Shown here: piece by piece, positions 33,866-43,782 of the stretch | How positions within the stretch are numbered: the first letter of the stretch is position 1 | Layout of the letters: the number at the start of each line of letters is the position of its first letter | Assembly (NCBI GenBank): GCA_013178375.1 | Contig: JABLXQ010000044.1 | Coordinates: forward strand, 1-48,499 | DNA from: Gammaproteobacteria bacterium | GTDB lineage: Bacteria > Pseudomonadota > Gammaproteobacteria > Pseudomonadales > Ketobacteraceae | Length of the DNA: 48,499 nt | Direction of reading: 5' to 3' | The notes under the pieces: generated by a model | Database searches by the model: none | The model's input: only the letters and a program-made list of their open reading frames with translations | What the model was told of the DNA's origin: nothing | Made by a program: the position numbers and the translations under genes

Positions 33866-34699
33866 ATGTTGGGACGAAAAGTTTCGCGGCAGGCATCTGC
33901 CGTGGTTACGGGCGCCGGCAGCGGCATTGGCAAGGCGTTCGCGCTGGAAATAGCCCGTCGCGGCGGCAAAGTGGTGTGTTCGGATATCAATCTCGGCACC
34001 GCCGAAGCCACTGTGGCCGAGATCATTGCGGCCGGTGGCAAGGCGCTGGCCCTGCAGTGTGACGTATCCGAACTGGCGGCGGTGGAGCGGCTGGCGGCAG
34101 AAGCCGAACAGTGGCTGCAGGGCCCCGTGGACCTGGTGGTGAACAATGCCGGCGTCGGCATCGGTGGAAAGCCCATTGGCGAGATCGCCATCGAGGACTG
34201 GCAGTGGACCGTGGGCGTCAACCTCTGGGGCGTGGTGCACGGCTGCCATGTGTTCGCGCCGAAACTGCGGGCGCAGGGGAAGGGCGGCATCATCAACGTG
34301 TGCTCGACTGCCAGTTTCGCCGCCGCGCCATTGATGGGCCCCTACAACCTGACCAAGGCCGCGGTGCTGGCCCTGTCCGAAACCCTCGCAGCCGAAATGG
34401 CCGGCACCGGCATTGCCGTTACTGCGCTGTGCCCCACCTTCGTCAAAACCAATATCACCCGCGACGGCCGCATCGCCGAATCCGCCTCCCGTTTCGCCCA
34501 GCGTTTGATGGACATCACCGGTGTCTCTGCCGACAGCGTGGCGCGCAAAACCCTGGACGCCGCCGATCGTGGCCAGCTGTACGTGCTGCCGCAGCTGGAC
34601 GCGCGTCTGGTGTGGCGCATGAAACGGCTGGCGCCGGTGAGTTACAACCGCGGCTCGGGCCTGATCGGGCGCCTGCTGGCAAAAACGAACAACGCATGA
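33866..34699 (+). CDS. Short-chain dehydrogenase/reductase
   Basis: Classical SDR of 277 residues: TGAGSGIG cofactor loop, NNAG, catalytic serine segment NVCSTASF, and YNLTKAA with the catalytic Tyr and Lys. The Asp in VVCSDINLG after beta-2 suggests NAD preference over NADP. First gene of the monooxygenase operon; it probably interconverts an alcohol and the ketone or aldehyde handled by the flavin enzyme. GGGAG six bases before ATG 33866 fixes the start; an in-frame start at 33821 overlaps regulatory sequence. Next gene begins 19 bp downstream. Confidence 0.92.
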   Translation: MLGRKVSRQASAVVTGAGSGIGKAFALEIARRGGKVVCSDINLGTAEATVAEIIAAGGKALALQCDVSELAAVERLAAEAEQWLQGPVDLVVNNAGVGIGGKPIGEIAIEDWQWTVGVNLWGVVHGCHVFAPKLRAQGKGGIINVCSTASFAAAPLMGPYNLTKAAVLALSETLAAEMAGTGIAVTALCPTFVKTNITRDGRIAESASRFAQRLMDITGVSADSVARKTLDAADRGQLYVLPQLDARLVWRMKRLAPVSYNRGSGLIGRLLAKTNNA

Positions 34700-34718
34700 A
34701 GTAACTGAGGAGAGTGTC

Positions 34719-35645
34719 ATGGCAATGATCGATCTCGACAAAATGCTGGTGAAAATCAAGAACAGCCAGTGGGCGCTGGCAGACATCGACTGGGATGCGC
34801 CCGGTGCCGAGCTGATCACGGAAGAACAGTGGCCCAAGCTGAAGGAATTCATGGCGGACCTGATGTGGATTGAACACGTCGGCGCGCGCGGATTTGCCGC
34901 GCTGGCAAAGAAAGCACCCAACGATACGCTCAAGGAAATCTACACCTATTTTCATGCGGAAGAACAACGTCACGCCAACGCAGAAATGGCGCTGATGCGA
35001 CGCTGGGGCATGCTGGATGGCGACGAAATTCCCGAACCGAATATCAATCTGCGGCTGGTGATCGAGTGGCTGGACAAATACAGCGACGACATGCCGCTGG
35101 AAACGCTGGGCTCGGTGATTCCGATGCTGGAAATCGCGCTGGACGGCGCGCTGTGCAAATTCCTGCTGGATTCAGTGAAAGATCCCGTCTGCCATCAGGC
35201 CTTCGACAAAATCAACGATGACGAATCCCGCCACCTGGGCGTGGGTTTCACCGTGCTGGAAATGCAGGGTCACGGCAAGCTTTACCAGCTGGTACTGAAA
35301 GCCATGGGCACACTGATGCGGCCGACGCTGATCCTGGGCATTCTGTCGTATCTGCCGCTGCTCAACCGCATGCGCGACAACATTGTCGAGATGGGGTTGA
35401 AGGAAGAAAGCCTGTACGCCGCGATGAAAAAATTCGAAACCATCGGCGGGCGCACCGAACATGGCCGGCGTAATCCCTGGTACCAGATTATCAGCCGTCA
35501 TGGCCGTATCGTGGTGGACCGTCGTAACCGTTTCTATCACGTACCGGTGGATGCCGCGGTGAAACTGACCAACTACATTCCGCCATCGATTCTGCCGCCC
35601 ATTCCCACCTGGGTAAAAGAACTCACCTGGAAACCGACGGCCTGA
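34719..35645 (+). CDS. Ferritin-like diiron protein, probable oxygenase or reductase partner
   Basis: The 308-residue helical protein has a complete E / ExxH / E / ExxH carboxylate-bridged diiron set: Glu52 (MWIEHVG), Glu82-x2-His85 (AEEQRHANAE), Glu138 (MLEIALDG) and Glu169-x2-His172 (DDESRHLGVG). This is the layout of ribonucleotide reductase R2, AurF-like oxygenases and related ferritin-like enzymes. The C-terminal quarter (from about residue 200) has extra helices and a conserved-looking RRNPWYQIISRHGRIVVDRRNRFYHVP. No transmembrane segments are certain. It sits between an SDR and a Baeyer-Villiger-type monooxygenase, suggesting an oxygenase step on the same substrate. Function otherwise unknown. 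GAGGAGAG precedes the ATG. Confidence 0.75.
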   Translation: MAMIDLDKMLVKIKNSQWALADIDWDAPGAELITEEQWPKLKEFMADLMWIEHVGARGFAALAKKAPNDTLKEIYTYFHAEEQRHANAEMALMRRWGMLDGDEIPEPNINLRLVIEWLDKYSDDMPLETLGSVIPMLEIALDGALCKFLLDSVKDPVCHQAFDKINDDESRHLGVGFTVLEMQGHGKLYQLVLKAMGTLMRPTLILGILSYLPLLNRMRDNIVEMGLKEESLYAAMKKFETIGGRTEHGRRNPWYQIISRHGRIVVDRRNRFYHVPVDAAVKLTNYIPPSILPPIPTWVKELTWKPTA

Positions 35646-35657
35646 GGATTCTGCATC

Positions 35658-37259
35658 ATGCGTAATACTGTTTCATTGGATAAAACGGTGGCGGAAAAGA
35701 AAATGTTGAAGCCGGCTGCTGCTAAAAAACCTGCTGTTAAGAAAAATACTGGAGAAATAACATTGGCGCAGCTGGAATCGACAGAATCGGTTGCCGGCCA
35801 AGTCAACACTGCGGACGTGCTCATCATAGGCGCCGGTTTTGCCGGGCTGGGAACCGCAATTCGCCTGCAGCAGGCGGGCGTGAAAAATATTGTGATCCTG
35901 GAGCGCTCCACCGACGTGGGCGGCACCTGGCGCGACAACACTTATCCCGGTGCTGCCTGCGATATTCCGTCCAACCTTTATTCGTATTCCTTTGCCCAGA
36001 ATCCGGACTGGTCCCGCAGTTTTTCCGGCAGCGGGGAAATCCTGGATTACATTCATCATCTGGTGGAGCAATTCAGATTGCGTCCGCTGATCCGGTTTCA
36101 GCGCAACGTCACCGGGCTGGTGTTTGATGAGAATACTGGTGAGTGGAATGCAACGACCGCTTGCGGTGAGCAGTACCGTGCCCGCGCGGCGGTAATGGCA
36201 TCCGGTCCGCTGTCGAATGCGAGTTTTCCCAACATGCCAGGGATTGAAACCTTCAAGGGTCACAAGATCCACAGCGCGAAGTGGGATCACAGTTACGATT
36301 TCACCGGCAAGCGTGTTGCGGTGATTGGCACCGGTGCCAGCGGCATCCAGATCATTCCGGAACTGGCGAAGCAGGCGGAATTCGTGAAGGTGTTCCAGCG
36401 CACGCCGGGCTGGGTGTTGCCACGGCCGGATTTTGTCACGCCGGAATGGAACAAAAATCTGTTTCATAAAATGCCGGCTGCACAGACTGCACTGCGTCGT
36501 GCGTTGTTCTGGGGCCATGAATCCATGGCGCTGGGCATTATCTGGCATTCGCCGCTTACCGCGCTGGTGGAGCAGGTTGCCCGTTCGCACCTGCATGCCC
36601 AGGTGAAAGATCCCTGGCTACGTCGCCAGCTAACGCCGGATTTTCGCATCGGCTGCAAGCGGGTGCTGATTTCCAATGATTATTATCCTGCGCTGCAAAA
36701 ACCGAACTGCAAGCTGATCACCTGGCCGATTGCCACCCTGTGCGAGAACGGTATCCGCACGGCAGAAGGCATCGAGCACCAGTTCGACTGCATTGTGTTC
36801 GCCACCGGGTTTGATGTTTGCAAGAACGGTTCGCCGTTGCCGGTTACCGGTGTCAACGGGCGCCAGCTGGGTGAGGAGTGGAAGCGGGGAGCGCAGGCCT
36901 ACAAGAGCATCAGTGTGGCGGGCTATCCGAACCTGTTTTTCACGTTTGGACCCAACTCCGGGCCGGGCCACAATTCCGCGCTGGTGTACATGGAATCGCA
37001 GATCGATTACTCGGTGCAGGGCATCAAGACCATTCTGCAGCGCAATCTGAAACTGCTGGATGTGAAGGCTGATGTGCAGCAACGCTACAATCACGCGATT
37101 CAGAAACGGCTGGCAAAAACCAACTGGAATTCCGGCTGTAAAAGCTGGTACCTGAGTGAAGATGGTTTCAACTCCACCATGTATCCCGGTTTCGCCACCC
37201 AGTACGCCAACCAGATGAAGCATTTCAATCTGGATCACTACCGGGCCATCAATGCCTGA
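35658..37259 (+). CDS. Flavin-containing Baeyer-Villiger-type monooxygenase
   Basis: NADPH/FAD enzyme of 533 residues that would insert one oxygen into a ketone to give an ester. The FAD loop IIGAGFAGLG (56-65), VGGTWRDNTYPGAACDIPS, the Baeyer-Villiger fingerprint FKGHKIHSAKWD (199-210, pattern F-x-G-x3-H-x3-W-D) and the NADP loop IGTGASG are all present, followed by a C-terminal ATGFD segment. A roughly 50-residue N-terminal extension, rich in Ala and Lys (PAAAKKPAVKK), precedes the FAD domain. Third gene of the TetR-controlled operon. The natural substrate (long-chain, cyclic or steroid-like ketone) cannot be told from sequence. GAGG at 35644 precedes the ATG; a terminator follows. Confidence 0.92.
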   Translation: MRNTVSLDKTVAEKKMLKPAAAKKPAVKKNTGEITLAQLESTESVAGQVNTADVLIIGAGFAGLGTAIRLQQAGVKNIVILERSTDVGGTWRDNTYPGAACDIPSNLYSYSFAQNPDWSRSFSGSGEILDYIHHLVEQFRLRPLIRFQRNVTGLVFDENTGEWNATTACGEQYRARAAVMASGPLSNASFPNMPGIETFKGHKIHSAKWDHSYDFTGKRVAVIGTGASGIQIIPELAKQAEFVKVFQRTPGWVLPRPDFVTPEWNKNLFHKMPAAQTALRRALFWGHESMALGIIWHSPLTALVEQVARSHLHAQVKDPWLRRQLTPDFRIGCKRVLISNDYYPALQKPNCKLITWPIATLCENGIRTAEGIEHQFDCIVFATGFDVCKNGSPLPVTGVNGRQLGEEWKRGAQAYKSISVAGYPNLFFTFGPNSGPGHNSALVYMESQIDYSVQGIKTILQRNLKLLDVKADVQQRYNHAIQKRLAKTNWNSGCKSWYLSEDGFNSTMYPGFATQYANQMKHFNLDHYRAINA

Positions 37260-37294
37260 CTAACGCTATTCACTTGGGCACAATTTCTTGCCTT

Positions 37295-37330
37295 GCGCCC
37301 GGTTTCGTTCTGAAGCCGGGCGCTTTTTTT
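37295..37330 (+). terminator. Rho-independent terminator after the monooxygenase operon
   Basis: GCGCCCGGTTTC-GTTCT-GAAGCCGGGCGC, a 12-bp stem with one G-U pair, followed by seven Ts (37324-37330). It lies 36 bp after the monooxygenase stop. Confidence 0.93.
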
Positions 37331-37472
37331 GCGTCGTTCAGGAAACGTGGGAACCCGCGCCAGGGGATTCTGCAATTAAAGTCGCCGGAAGGGGCTTGCA
37401 GATTCCGTGAACAAAGCCCCCGGATCTGCCATAATTTCCTGAATTTATACTTCAGGAATTGCCATATATCCC

Positions 37473-38480
37473 ATGAATGTCGGCCGTGTAGACCTCAACC
37501 TGCTGGTATATCTCGACGTGCTGCTGCGGGAACTGAACGTGACCCGGGCAGCAGAGCAGCTGGGCATCACCCAGCCCGCCATGAGCAATGGACTCAAGCG
37601 CCTGCGCGAGTTGTTCAACGATCCGCTGCTGATCCGCTCCAGCGACGGCATGAAGCCGACCGAGCGTGCGCTCGATCTGCAGCCCAAGGTGCGCCAGATC
37701 CTGGCGGAAACCCAGTACCTGCTGGAGCCGCGCCAGGAATTCAAACCGCTCACCAGCCGCCGCGTGTTCCGTATCATGGTGAGTGATTATGCCGAAGCCA
37801 CCTTGATTCCCGCGCTGATCAAGCACATCCGCAGTGAGGCGCCCCACATCATCCTCGACATGCTCACCCCCAGCGACGTCAGCTATCAGGACATGGAGCA
37901 GGGCCGCGTGGACATGGCGATCAACCGCTTCGATGAAATCCCCCAGTCGTTCCACCAGAGCGTGATCTGGAAAGACAGCTTTTCCTGCCTGATCAACCGC
38001 GACAATCCCATCGTCCACAACTTCAACCTGAAGACCTATCTGCTGGCCCAGCACATCTGGGTGAGCAAGACCGGCATGGGCGTCGGGTTCGGCATCAATC
38101 CGGAAAAATCCGGCGGCCTGGGCTGGATCGATTCGGCGCTGGCGCGGATCGGCAAGAAGCGCAAGATCACCATCTTCACCCGCCATTACCAGATGCCCGG
38201 CCTGCTGGCGCAGAACAACGATCTGGTGGCGACGTTGCCCACCCGCGTCGCCCGCATGCAGGCGGAAAATCCCTGTCTCGTCATCACCGAGCCGCCGTTC
38301 TACATCCCGCCGTTCGAACTGAAAATGGCCTGGAGCCCGCTGCTGCATCCCAATGCGGCACACCAGTGGCTGCGACGGCTGATCATGTACACGGCGGAAC
38401 GGCTACTGGAAGCAGAGCCGCTGGTGCATTTGCAGGAAGAATCCACTATGAACCGGCCGCTGGATGCGGACCGTTTATGA
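37473..38480 (+). CDS. LysR-family transcriptional regulator
   Basis: The 335-residue regulator has a NodD/NahR-like N-terminal helix-turn-helix (VDLNLLVYLDVLLRELNVTRAAEQLGITQPAMSNGLKRLRELFNDPLLIRSSDGMKPTERAL, shown here as the span of residues about 5-65) and a type 2 periplasmic-binding-like effector domain. The gene is not divergent from an obvious target: it follows the monooxygenase terminator and converges on the MalT-like regulator, overlapping its 3' end by 6 bases. Effector and targets are unknown. An AGGA is placed about 17 bases upstream, so the ribosome site is weak. Confidence 0.9.
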   Translation: MNVGRVDLNLLVYLDVLLRELNVTRAAEQLGITQPAMSNGLKRLRELFNDPLLIRSSDGMKPTERALDLQPKVRQILAETQYLLEPRQEFKPLTSRRVFRIMVSDYAEATLIPALIKHIRSEAPHIILDMLTPSDVSYQDMEQGRVDMAINRFDEIPQSFHQSVIWKDSFSCLINRDNPIVHNFNLKTYLLAQHIWVSKTGMGVGFGINPEKSGGLGWIDSALARIGKKRKITIFTRHYQMPGLLAQNNDLVATLPTRVARMQAENPCLVITEPPFYIPPFELKMAWSPLLHPNAAHQWLRRLIMYTAERLLEAEPLVHLQEESTMNRPLDADRL

Positions 38481-41171
38481 GGAGGGCAGGATGTCGAGCT
38501 GGCGCAGGCGGGGCACGAGGTCACCGATCTGACGCGCATCCATCTTGTACAGAATCCGCTGTAGATGCCATTGCACCGTCGTCAGCGACAGCTGCAGATG
38601 ATCGGCAATATCGTGCACGCTGAGCCCCTGCAGCAGCAGACGGGTGATTTCCTGCTCCTGTGGCGCCAGTACCGGTGTCGTTGCCGGCGCCTGCAGTTCC
38701 AGAATGCCCATCGCCCGGACCCGGCTGACATGCTCCGGATTCAAAATGCGCTGGTGCGACAGCGCCAGCCGCAGCATGTCATCCATGCCCGGCAGATCGT
38801 CGATCAGCCCCATCAGCATGCCGGTGGCTTCCGCCTGCGTCAGCGTATCGTTCAGCCGACGGTAGGCCGAGCTGATCTGGCCCAGGCACAGATCCAGAAA
38901 AGCGATGTACATGTTGATGGGCAGAAAGCGGATCGGGTAGCCATGGTCCACGTTCAGGTGCAGTAACTGCAGAGCCAGTGCCCGCGCCCGGTCGAACTGT
39001 TCCAGATGCGTGTACAGAATGATGCCCGCCATCACCCGGTATTCCCGGGTTTCCCACTGCAACGGCAGGCTTGGGTCCAGCGCCTGCCGCGCGGTTTCTT
39101 CCACCGCATACTGGGCTGCCAGTCGCTGCAGTTCATTGCCATTGCCTTTGGCATAGGCCAGACGCAGCGCTTCAAAGCGGGTATGGGCCTGGAACAGCGG
39201 TGATGCACTGGCACTGGCGGCAGCTTCCAGTTCCTGCAGCAGTTCATGGGCCGCCACAAATTGGCCACGGCGGGCGCGCAGCCGGATCAGAGGTACGTAC
39301 AGGTACAGTTGCAGGTCGATGCTGTAGCCCGGCTGGCTGCCGGCCAGCACTTCATTAATCAGCTGTTCCGCCCGCAGCGGTTGTTCGCCCTGATACAGCA
39401 GATACGCGCGGAAACCTGCCAGCAGGGCGCGGGAAGGGTGATCAGCATCCAGCGGCCGTTGTTCCAGGTACTGGTCGCAAGTGGCAAGGGCATTGCGGAT
39501 GTCATTGTTCTGGAAACTGGCGTTGGCGATCAGGTACTGGGCCAGGGTCTGGCCGAACAGATTGCCACTCTGCTCCAGCATCAGGGCTGCCTGGGACGCA
39601 CGCTTCCGCGCCTCCTGGTACTGGCAGTGGTGAATCGCATGCTGGGCCATGATGTTATCGATCGACGCGCGCAGATCCCGTGACAGTTCCGGCAACTTGT
39701 ACAGTCGTTGCAACAGCTCGATCTGGCCGTCATCCAGTTCGCAGCGGAACAGGCGGATGATGGACTGCAGCACCAGGCTGGCCGGGTCAGATTGTTGCTG
39801 CATGGCGCCACTGGTCGACACCGGCGTGCGCGCCAGCAGGCTTTCCGCATCATTCCAGCGACCGAACATGGTGAGGGCCCAGCACCAGGCGAAACGGGTT
39901 TCCGGCAACGCCAGCAGCGCCTTTTCGCCCAGTTCACGGGCCCAGTAAAACACGGGATCGCCGCGTCCGGCCTTGAACCAGGCGTGGAAACTGCGCTGCA
40001 GGACCTCAACGAAAAAGCCGCGTTGGCTGTGTTCACGGGCCAGCCGGCAGGCCGCTTCGCGCTGCCCGTTATCCACCAGCCAGGCGCAGGCCCGCGCGAT
40101 CATCCGGTCCTGCTGTTCCAGCGGCATTTGCCGGAACAGCTGTAACAGGTGATGGCGAAACAGTGCATGGTAATGGAAGACGGATTGTGCGGGATCGGCC
40201 TCGATAAACAGCCCAAGCTCCTGCAGTTGCCGGATGTGTTCAGCGCCGCGGACACTGTGCAGCATGTAGTCGCAAAGCGGCACACTGAAGCTGTCCAGCA
40301 GGGCGGTCTGCACCAGAAACTGCTGCAGTGCCGGTGGCAGGGTCTGCAGCACGCCATTGCAGAGATCGACAAAGACATGCTTGCCAAACAGATCCTGACC
40401 GGGCGACAGCGTGCAGTTGCTGCGCTGCAGATAAACCTGTGCCAGTTTCACCCCGGCGGGCCAGCCACGGGTGTACTGGAAAATACGCTGCAGCGGATCG
40501 TCGGTCAGACCCTGATTGACCGGCACTGCAGCGGAAGCTTCTTTGAAACCTTCAATGTCCAGCAATGTCCGGGTTTCGTCCCGGCTGAAAAAAAGATCGG
40601 ACTGTTCAATCTGTCCCAGCTCGTCCCGCAATTTCCAGCGGTCAGCATCGATGCTGGTGGTATGGCGTCCGGACAGAATCCACTGCACGCTTGCCGGTGA
40701 CAGTTCCAGCAAGTGTTGCAACAGCGGCTTCCAGTGGGCGTCGTCCAGCAATTCAAAGTTATCGATGATGATCTGAACGGGTTGCTCCAGCCTCTGCAAT
40801 CCGCCGACGAGCGCGGTCAGCGCCAGCCGGGTCTGCTGGGCATCACCTTCCTGTTGCAGGGATACAAATCCGTCGAAATCCGGAATGGCGGTGCGCAGCG
40901 CTGCGGCCAACTGGCGCAACAGCCCCACGGGTTCGTTGACAGCATCATTCAGCCGCAGCCAGATCAGGTTTTTTCGCGAGGAATTGGCTTGAAAATACTG
41001 GTTCAGCAGAACCGTTTTGCCGGAACCGGTGGGCGCGATGAGTGTGCAGATACGCTGGCTGGCCGCTGCTTCCAGTCGCTGCAGCAGAAGAGGACGCAGC
41101 AACACCGGATACGGCGCTGGAGGGGCGATCTGTCTGACGCTTGGACTGGCAATGGGAACGACGGATGACAT
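38475..41171 (-). CDS. MalT-like LuxR-family (LAL-type) transcriptional activator
   Basis: The 898-residue one-component regulator has an N-terminal STAND-type ATPase (P-loop APTGSGKT at 46-53), a winged-helix and long tetratricopeptide-like middle region, and a C-terminal LuxR helix-turn-helix (EITRLLLQGLSVHDIADHLQLSLTTVQWHLQRILYKM, given here as the segment about residues 843-879). Proteins of this build are ATP- and ligand-dependent activators (MalT, AlkS). It is 284 bp downstream of glcB, which has its own terminator, so it is probably transcribed separately. On this strand TTGAAC, 17 bp, TAATGA near 41310-41340 is a weak promoter candidate. AlkS-type control of hydrocarbon genes is possible but no alk gene is in view. 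Confidence 0.9.
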   Translation of the reverse strand: MSSVVPIASPSVRQIAPPAPYPVLLRPLLLQRLEAAASQRICTLIAPTGSGKTVLLNQYFQANSSRKNLIWLRLNDAVNEPVGLLRQLAAALRTAIPDFDGFVSLQQEGDAQQTRLALTALVGGLQRLEQPVQIIIDNFELLDDAHWKPLLQHLLELSPASVQWILSGRHTTSIDADRWKLRDELGQIEQSDLFFSRDETRTLLDIEGFKEASAAVPVNQGLTDDPLQRIFQYTRGWPAGVKLAQVYLQRSNCTLSPGQDLFGKHVFVDLCNGVLQTLPPALQQFLVQTALLDSFSVPLCDYMLHSVRGAEHIRQLQELGLFIEADPAQSVFHYHALFRHHLLQLFRQMPLEQQDRMIARACAWLVDNGQREAACRLAREHSQRGFFVEVLQRSFHAWFKAGRGDPVFYWARELGEKALLALPETRFAWCWALTMFGRWNDAESLLARTPVSTSGAMQQQSDPASLVLQSIIRLFRCELDDGQIELLQRLYKLPELSRDLRASIDNIMAQHAIHHCQYQEARKRASQAALMLEQSGNLFGQTLAQYLIANASFQNNDIRNALATCDQYLEQRPLDADHPSRALLAGFRAYLLYQGEQPLRAEQLINEVLAGSQPGYSIDLQLYLYVPLIRLRARRGQFVAAHELLQELEAAASASASPLFQAHTRFEALRLAYAKGNGNELQRLAAQYAVEETARQALDPSLPLQWETREYRVMAGIILYTHLEQFDRARALALQLLHLNVDHGYPIRFLPINMYIAFLDLCLGQISSAYRRLNDTLTQAEATGMLMGLIDDLPGMDDMLRLALSHQRILNPEHVSRVRAMGILELQAPATTPVLAPQEQEITRLLLQGLSVHDIADHLQLSLTTVQWHLQRILYKMDARQIGDLVPRLRQLDILPSS

Positions 41172-41407
41172 GGTCCGGGTGCAGCCCTGTTATCGTATTT
41201 ATTGTTATTGGAATATGAGGCTGTTTTGTCGGGTTTTTCCGATCTGTTACTGCATCGCGGTGAATCAATCCTTGGTCCAAATCACAAAACAGCCAGCCAC
41301 GCCCTATCATTAGCCTTTAATATCGCTCAGTTCAAGCAAAATTTGTACAAAGTTAATTTGGGAAGGGGTGCGGCGGGTTTGGCGTGTAAATAAAATGACG
41401 GTCACAA

Positions 41408-41432
41408 AAAACCCGGCATTTAGCCGGGTTTT
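41408..41432 (-). terminator. Rho-independent terminator after malate synthase
   Basis: AAAACCCGGC-ATTTA-GCCGGGTTTT, with the T-run on the minus-strand transcript, 24 bp after the glcB stop. A shorter T-run on the other strand could stop plus-strand transcription as well. Confidence 0.9.
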
Positions 41433-41455
41433 CTGCAGGTAGGGCGATGGCCTGA

Positions 41456-43630
41456 TCAACGACCGTATTTGGCCTTGAACTCGCGGCGACGACGGTGCAG
41501 GACCGGCTCGGTGTAGCCATTGGGCTGGGCGCAGCCTTCGAACACCAGCTCGCAGGCGGCCTGGAACGCCACGCTGTCGGCGAAGTTGGGCGCCATGTTG
41601 CGGTACAGCTTGTCGCCGGCGTTCTGGCGATCCACTACGGCAGCCATGCGCTGCAGGGTTTCCAGCACCTGTTCTTTTGTGCAAATACCGTGACGCAGCC
41701 AGTTGGCGATGTGCTGGCTGGAAATCCGCAGGGTGGCGCGGTCTTCCATCAGGCCGATGTCATTGATATCGGGCACCTTGGAACAGCCGACGCCCTGGTC
41801 GATCCAGCGCACCACGTAACCCAGGATGCCCTGGGCGTTGTTGTCCAGTTCCTGCTGGATGTCCGCGGCGGACAGTTTGGTAGCGCCCAGCAGCGGAATG
41901 GACAGGATATCGTCCAGTGACGCGCGCGGGCGGCTGGCCAGGGTGTCCTGCACCAGCTTCACATTCACCTGGTGGTAGTGCATCACGTGCAGGGTGGCGG
42001 CGGTGGGCGAGGGTACCCACGCGGTATTGGCACCGGCTTTCGGATGGGCAATCTTGGTATCCAGCATGTCCTTCATCAGGTCCGGCATGGCCCACATGCC
42101 CTTGCCGATCTGCGCCTTGCCACGCAGGCCGCAGGCCAGGCCGATGTCCACGTTCCAGTTTTCGTACGCCTGAATCCAGGGCTGGGTTTTCATCACGCCC
42201 TTGCGTACCACGGCGCCAGCTTCCATGGAGGTGTGCATCTCGTCACCGGTGCGGTCGAGGAAGCCGGTGTTGATGAAGATCACGCGCTCTTTGGCGGCGC
42301 GGATGCATTCCTTCAGGTTCACGGTGGTGCGACGTTCTTCATCCATGATGCCGATCTTCAGCGTGTTGCGCTTCAGGCCCAGCGCATCTTCCACGCGGCC
42401 GAACAGTTCAACAGCGAATGCGACTTCCTCGGGGCCGTGCATTTTCGGCTTCACGATGTACATGGAACCGGTGCGGCTGTTGCGCACGGCGCCCAGACCT
42501 TTCAGGTCGTGCATCGTGATCAGCGCGGTCACCATGCAGTCCAGGATGCCTTCCGGCACTTCCTCGCCTTTGTACAGCACCGCTTCGTTGGTCATCAGAT
42601 GGCCCACGTTGCGCACCAGCAGCAGCGAGCGGCCGTGCAATGTGTGAGTACCGCCGTGGGGCGCGTTGTAAACGCGGTCGGGGTTCATGCGGCGGGTCAG
42701 CATCTTGCCGCCTTTTTCAAAGGTGTCTTCCAGCTTGCCGGTCATCAGGCCCAGCCAGTTGCGGTAAACCTCAACCTTGTCTTCCGCGTCCACCGCAGCG
42801 ACGGAATCTTCGCAATCCTGAATAGTGGTCAGGGCGGATTCCATCAGGATGTCTTTGACGTGGGCCGGATCGGTTTTGCCGATCGGGTGGCTGGCGTCGA
42901 TCTGGATTTCCGCGTGCAGGCCATGCTGTTTCAGCAGAATGCCGGTCGGATTGGCGGCGTCGCCCAGGAAGCCGGCCAGTTCGCCTGGATGCTTCAGGTG
43001 CGCTTCGTTGCCGTTTTTCAATGTAACGGCCAGCTTGCCATTTTTGACGAAGTATTTGGTCGCGTCCTTGTGGGAGCCTTCGCTCAGCGGCGCGATGCTG
43101 TCGAGGAAATCGCGGCCGAATGCGATGACCTTGTCGCCGCGTTTCGGGTTGTAGCCTTTGCCTTTCTCGCAGCCGTCGGCTTCGGAAATCACGTCGGTGC
43201 CGTAGAGTGCGTCATACAGCGAGCCCCAGCGTGCGTTGGCGGCGTTCAGTGCGTAGCGGGCGTTCTTCACCGGCACTACCAGCTGCGGGCCGGCCAGATG
43301 GGCGATTTCGTCGTCGACGTTTTCGGTGGTGATCTTGAAATCCGGGCCTTCCGGCAACAGGTAGCCGATCTCGGTCAGGAAGGCTTTGTATTCAGGCATG
43401 TTGACGGGTTTGCCGGCGTGGCTCTGATGCCACGCATCCACCTTGGCCTGGATGGCGTCGCGCTTCTCCAGCAGGGCTTTGTTTTTCGGGGCCAGGTCAG
43501 CGAGGATCTGTTCGAACTTGCTCCAAAAGGCATCGGGTTCCACACCGGTGCCGGGGGCGACTTCGTTGGCAACCAGGTTGTAAAGAACGGTAGCGATCTC
43601 AAGACCGCCTTTTTTGATGCGCTCTGTCAT
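41456..43630 (-). CDS. glcB: Malate synthase G
   Basis: Condenses glyoxylate with acetyl-CoA to malate, completing the glyoxylate shunt or glycolate use. The 724-residue length is typical of isoform G. Recognisable are [16 protein letters not shown], the Mg/substrate region [43 protein letters not shown], the catalytic-site [13 protein letters not shown] and [14 protein letters not shown], and the C-terminal [40 protein letters not shown] before the ATG is a strong ribosome site. A monocistronic unit ending at its own terminator. No isocitrate lyase or glycolate oxidase gene is adjacent. Confidence 0.97.
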   Translation of the reverse strand: MTERIKKGGLEIATVLYNLVANEVAPGTGVEPDAFWSKFEQILADLAPKNKALLEKRDAIQAKVDAWHQSHAGKPVNMPEYKAFLTEIGYLLPEGPDFKITTENVDDEIAHLAGPQLVVPVKNARYALNAANARWGSLYDALYGTDVISEADGCEKGKGYNPKRGDKVIAFGRDFLDSIAPLSEGSHKDATKYFVKNGKLAVTLKNGNEAHLKHPGELAGFLGDAANPTGILLKQHGLHAEIQIDASHPIGKTDPAHVKDILMESALTTIQDCEDSVAAVDAEDKVEVYRNWLGLMTGKLEDTFEKGGKMLTRRMNPDRVYNAPHGGTHTLHGRSLLLVRNVGHLMTNEAVLYKGEEVPEGILDCMVTALITMHDLKGLGAVRNSRTGSMYIVKPKMHGPEEVAFAVELFGRVEDALGLKRNTLKIGIMDEERRTTVNLKECIRAAKERVIFINTGFLDRTGDEMHTSMEAGAVVRKGVMKTQPWIQAYENWNVDIGLACGLRGKAQIGKGMWAMPDLMKDMLDTKIAHPKAGANTAWVPSPTAATLHVMHYHQVNVKLVQDTLASRPRASLDDILSIPLLGATKLSAADIQQELDNNAQGILGYVVRWIDQGVGCSKVPDINDIGLMEDRATLRISSQHIANWLRHGICTKEQVLETLQRMAAVVDRQNAGDKLYRNMAPNFADSVAFQAACELVFEGCAQPNGYTEPVLHRRRREFKAKYGR

Positions 43631-43782
43631 GTCATTTCCTCTATCGTAAGTGCCTGTCTGATTAAGAGCCTGGCCTGCCTGGTAAAGCGCTAACCCGCGC
43701 CGGGCGCGCTCGTCAAGGGGGAGGGATGATGCAATCTTGGTTTTGGGCTGTCAAATTATTTCCGGATATGACTGCCGGGTCG

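Noticed and set aside
41972-43693. 573-codon plus-strand frame over malate synthase
   Set aside because: It mirrors the codon structure of glcB, which is unambiguous; the translation has no family features.
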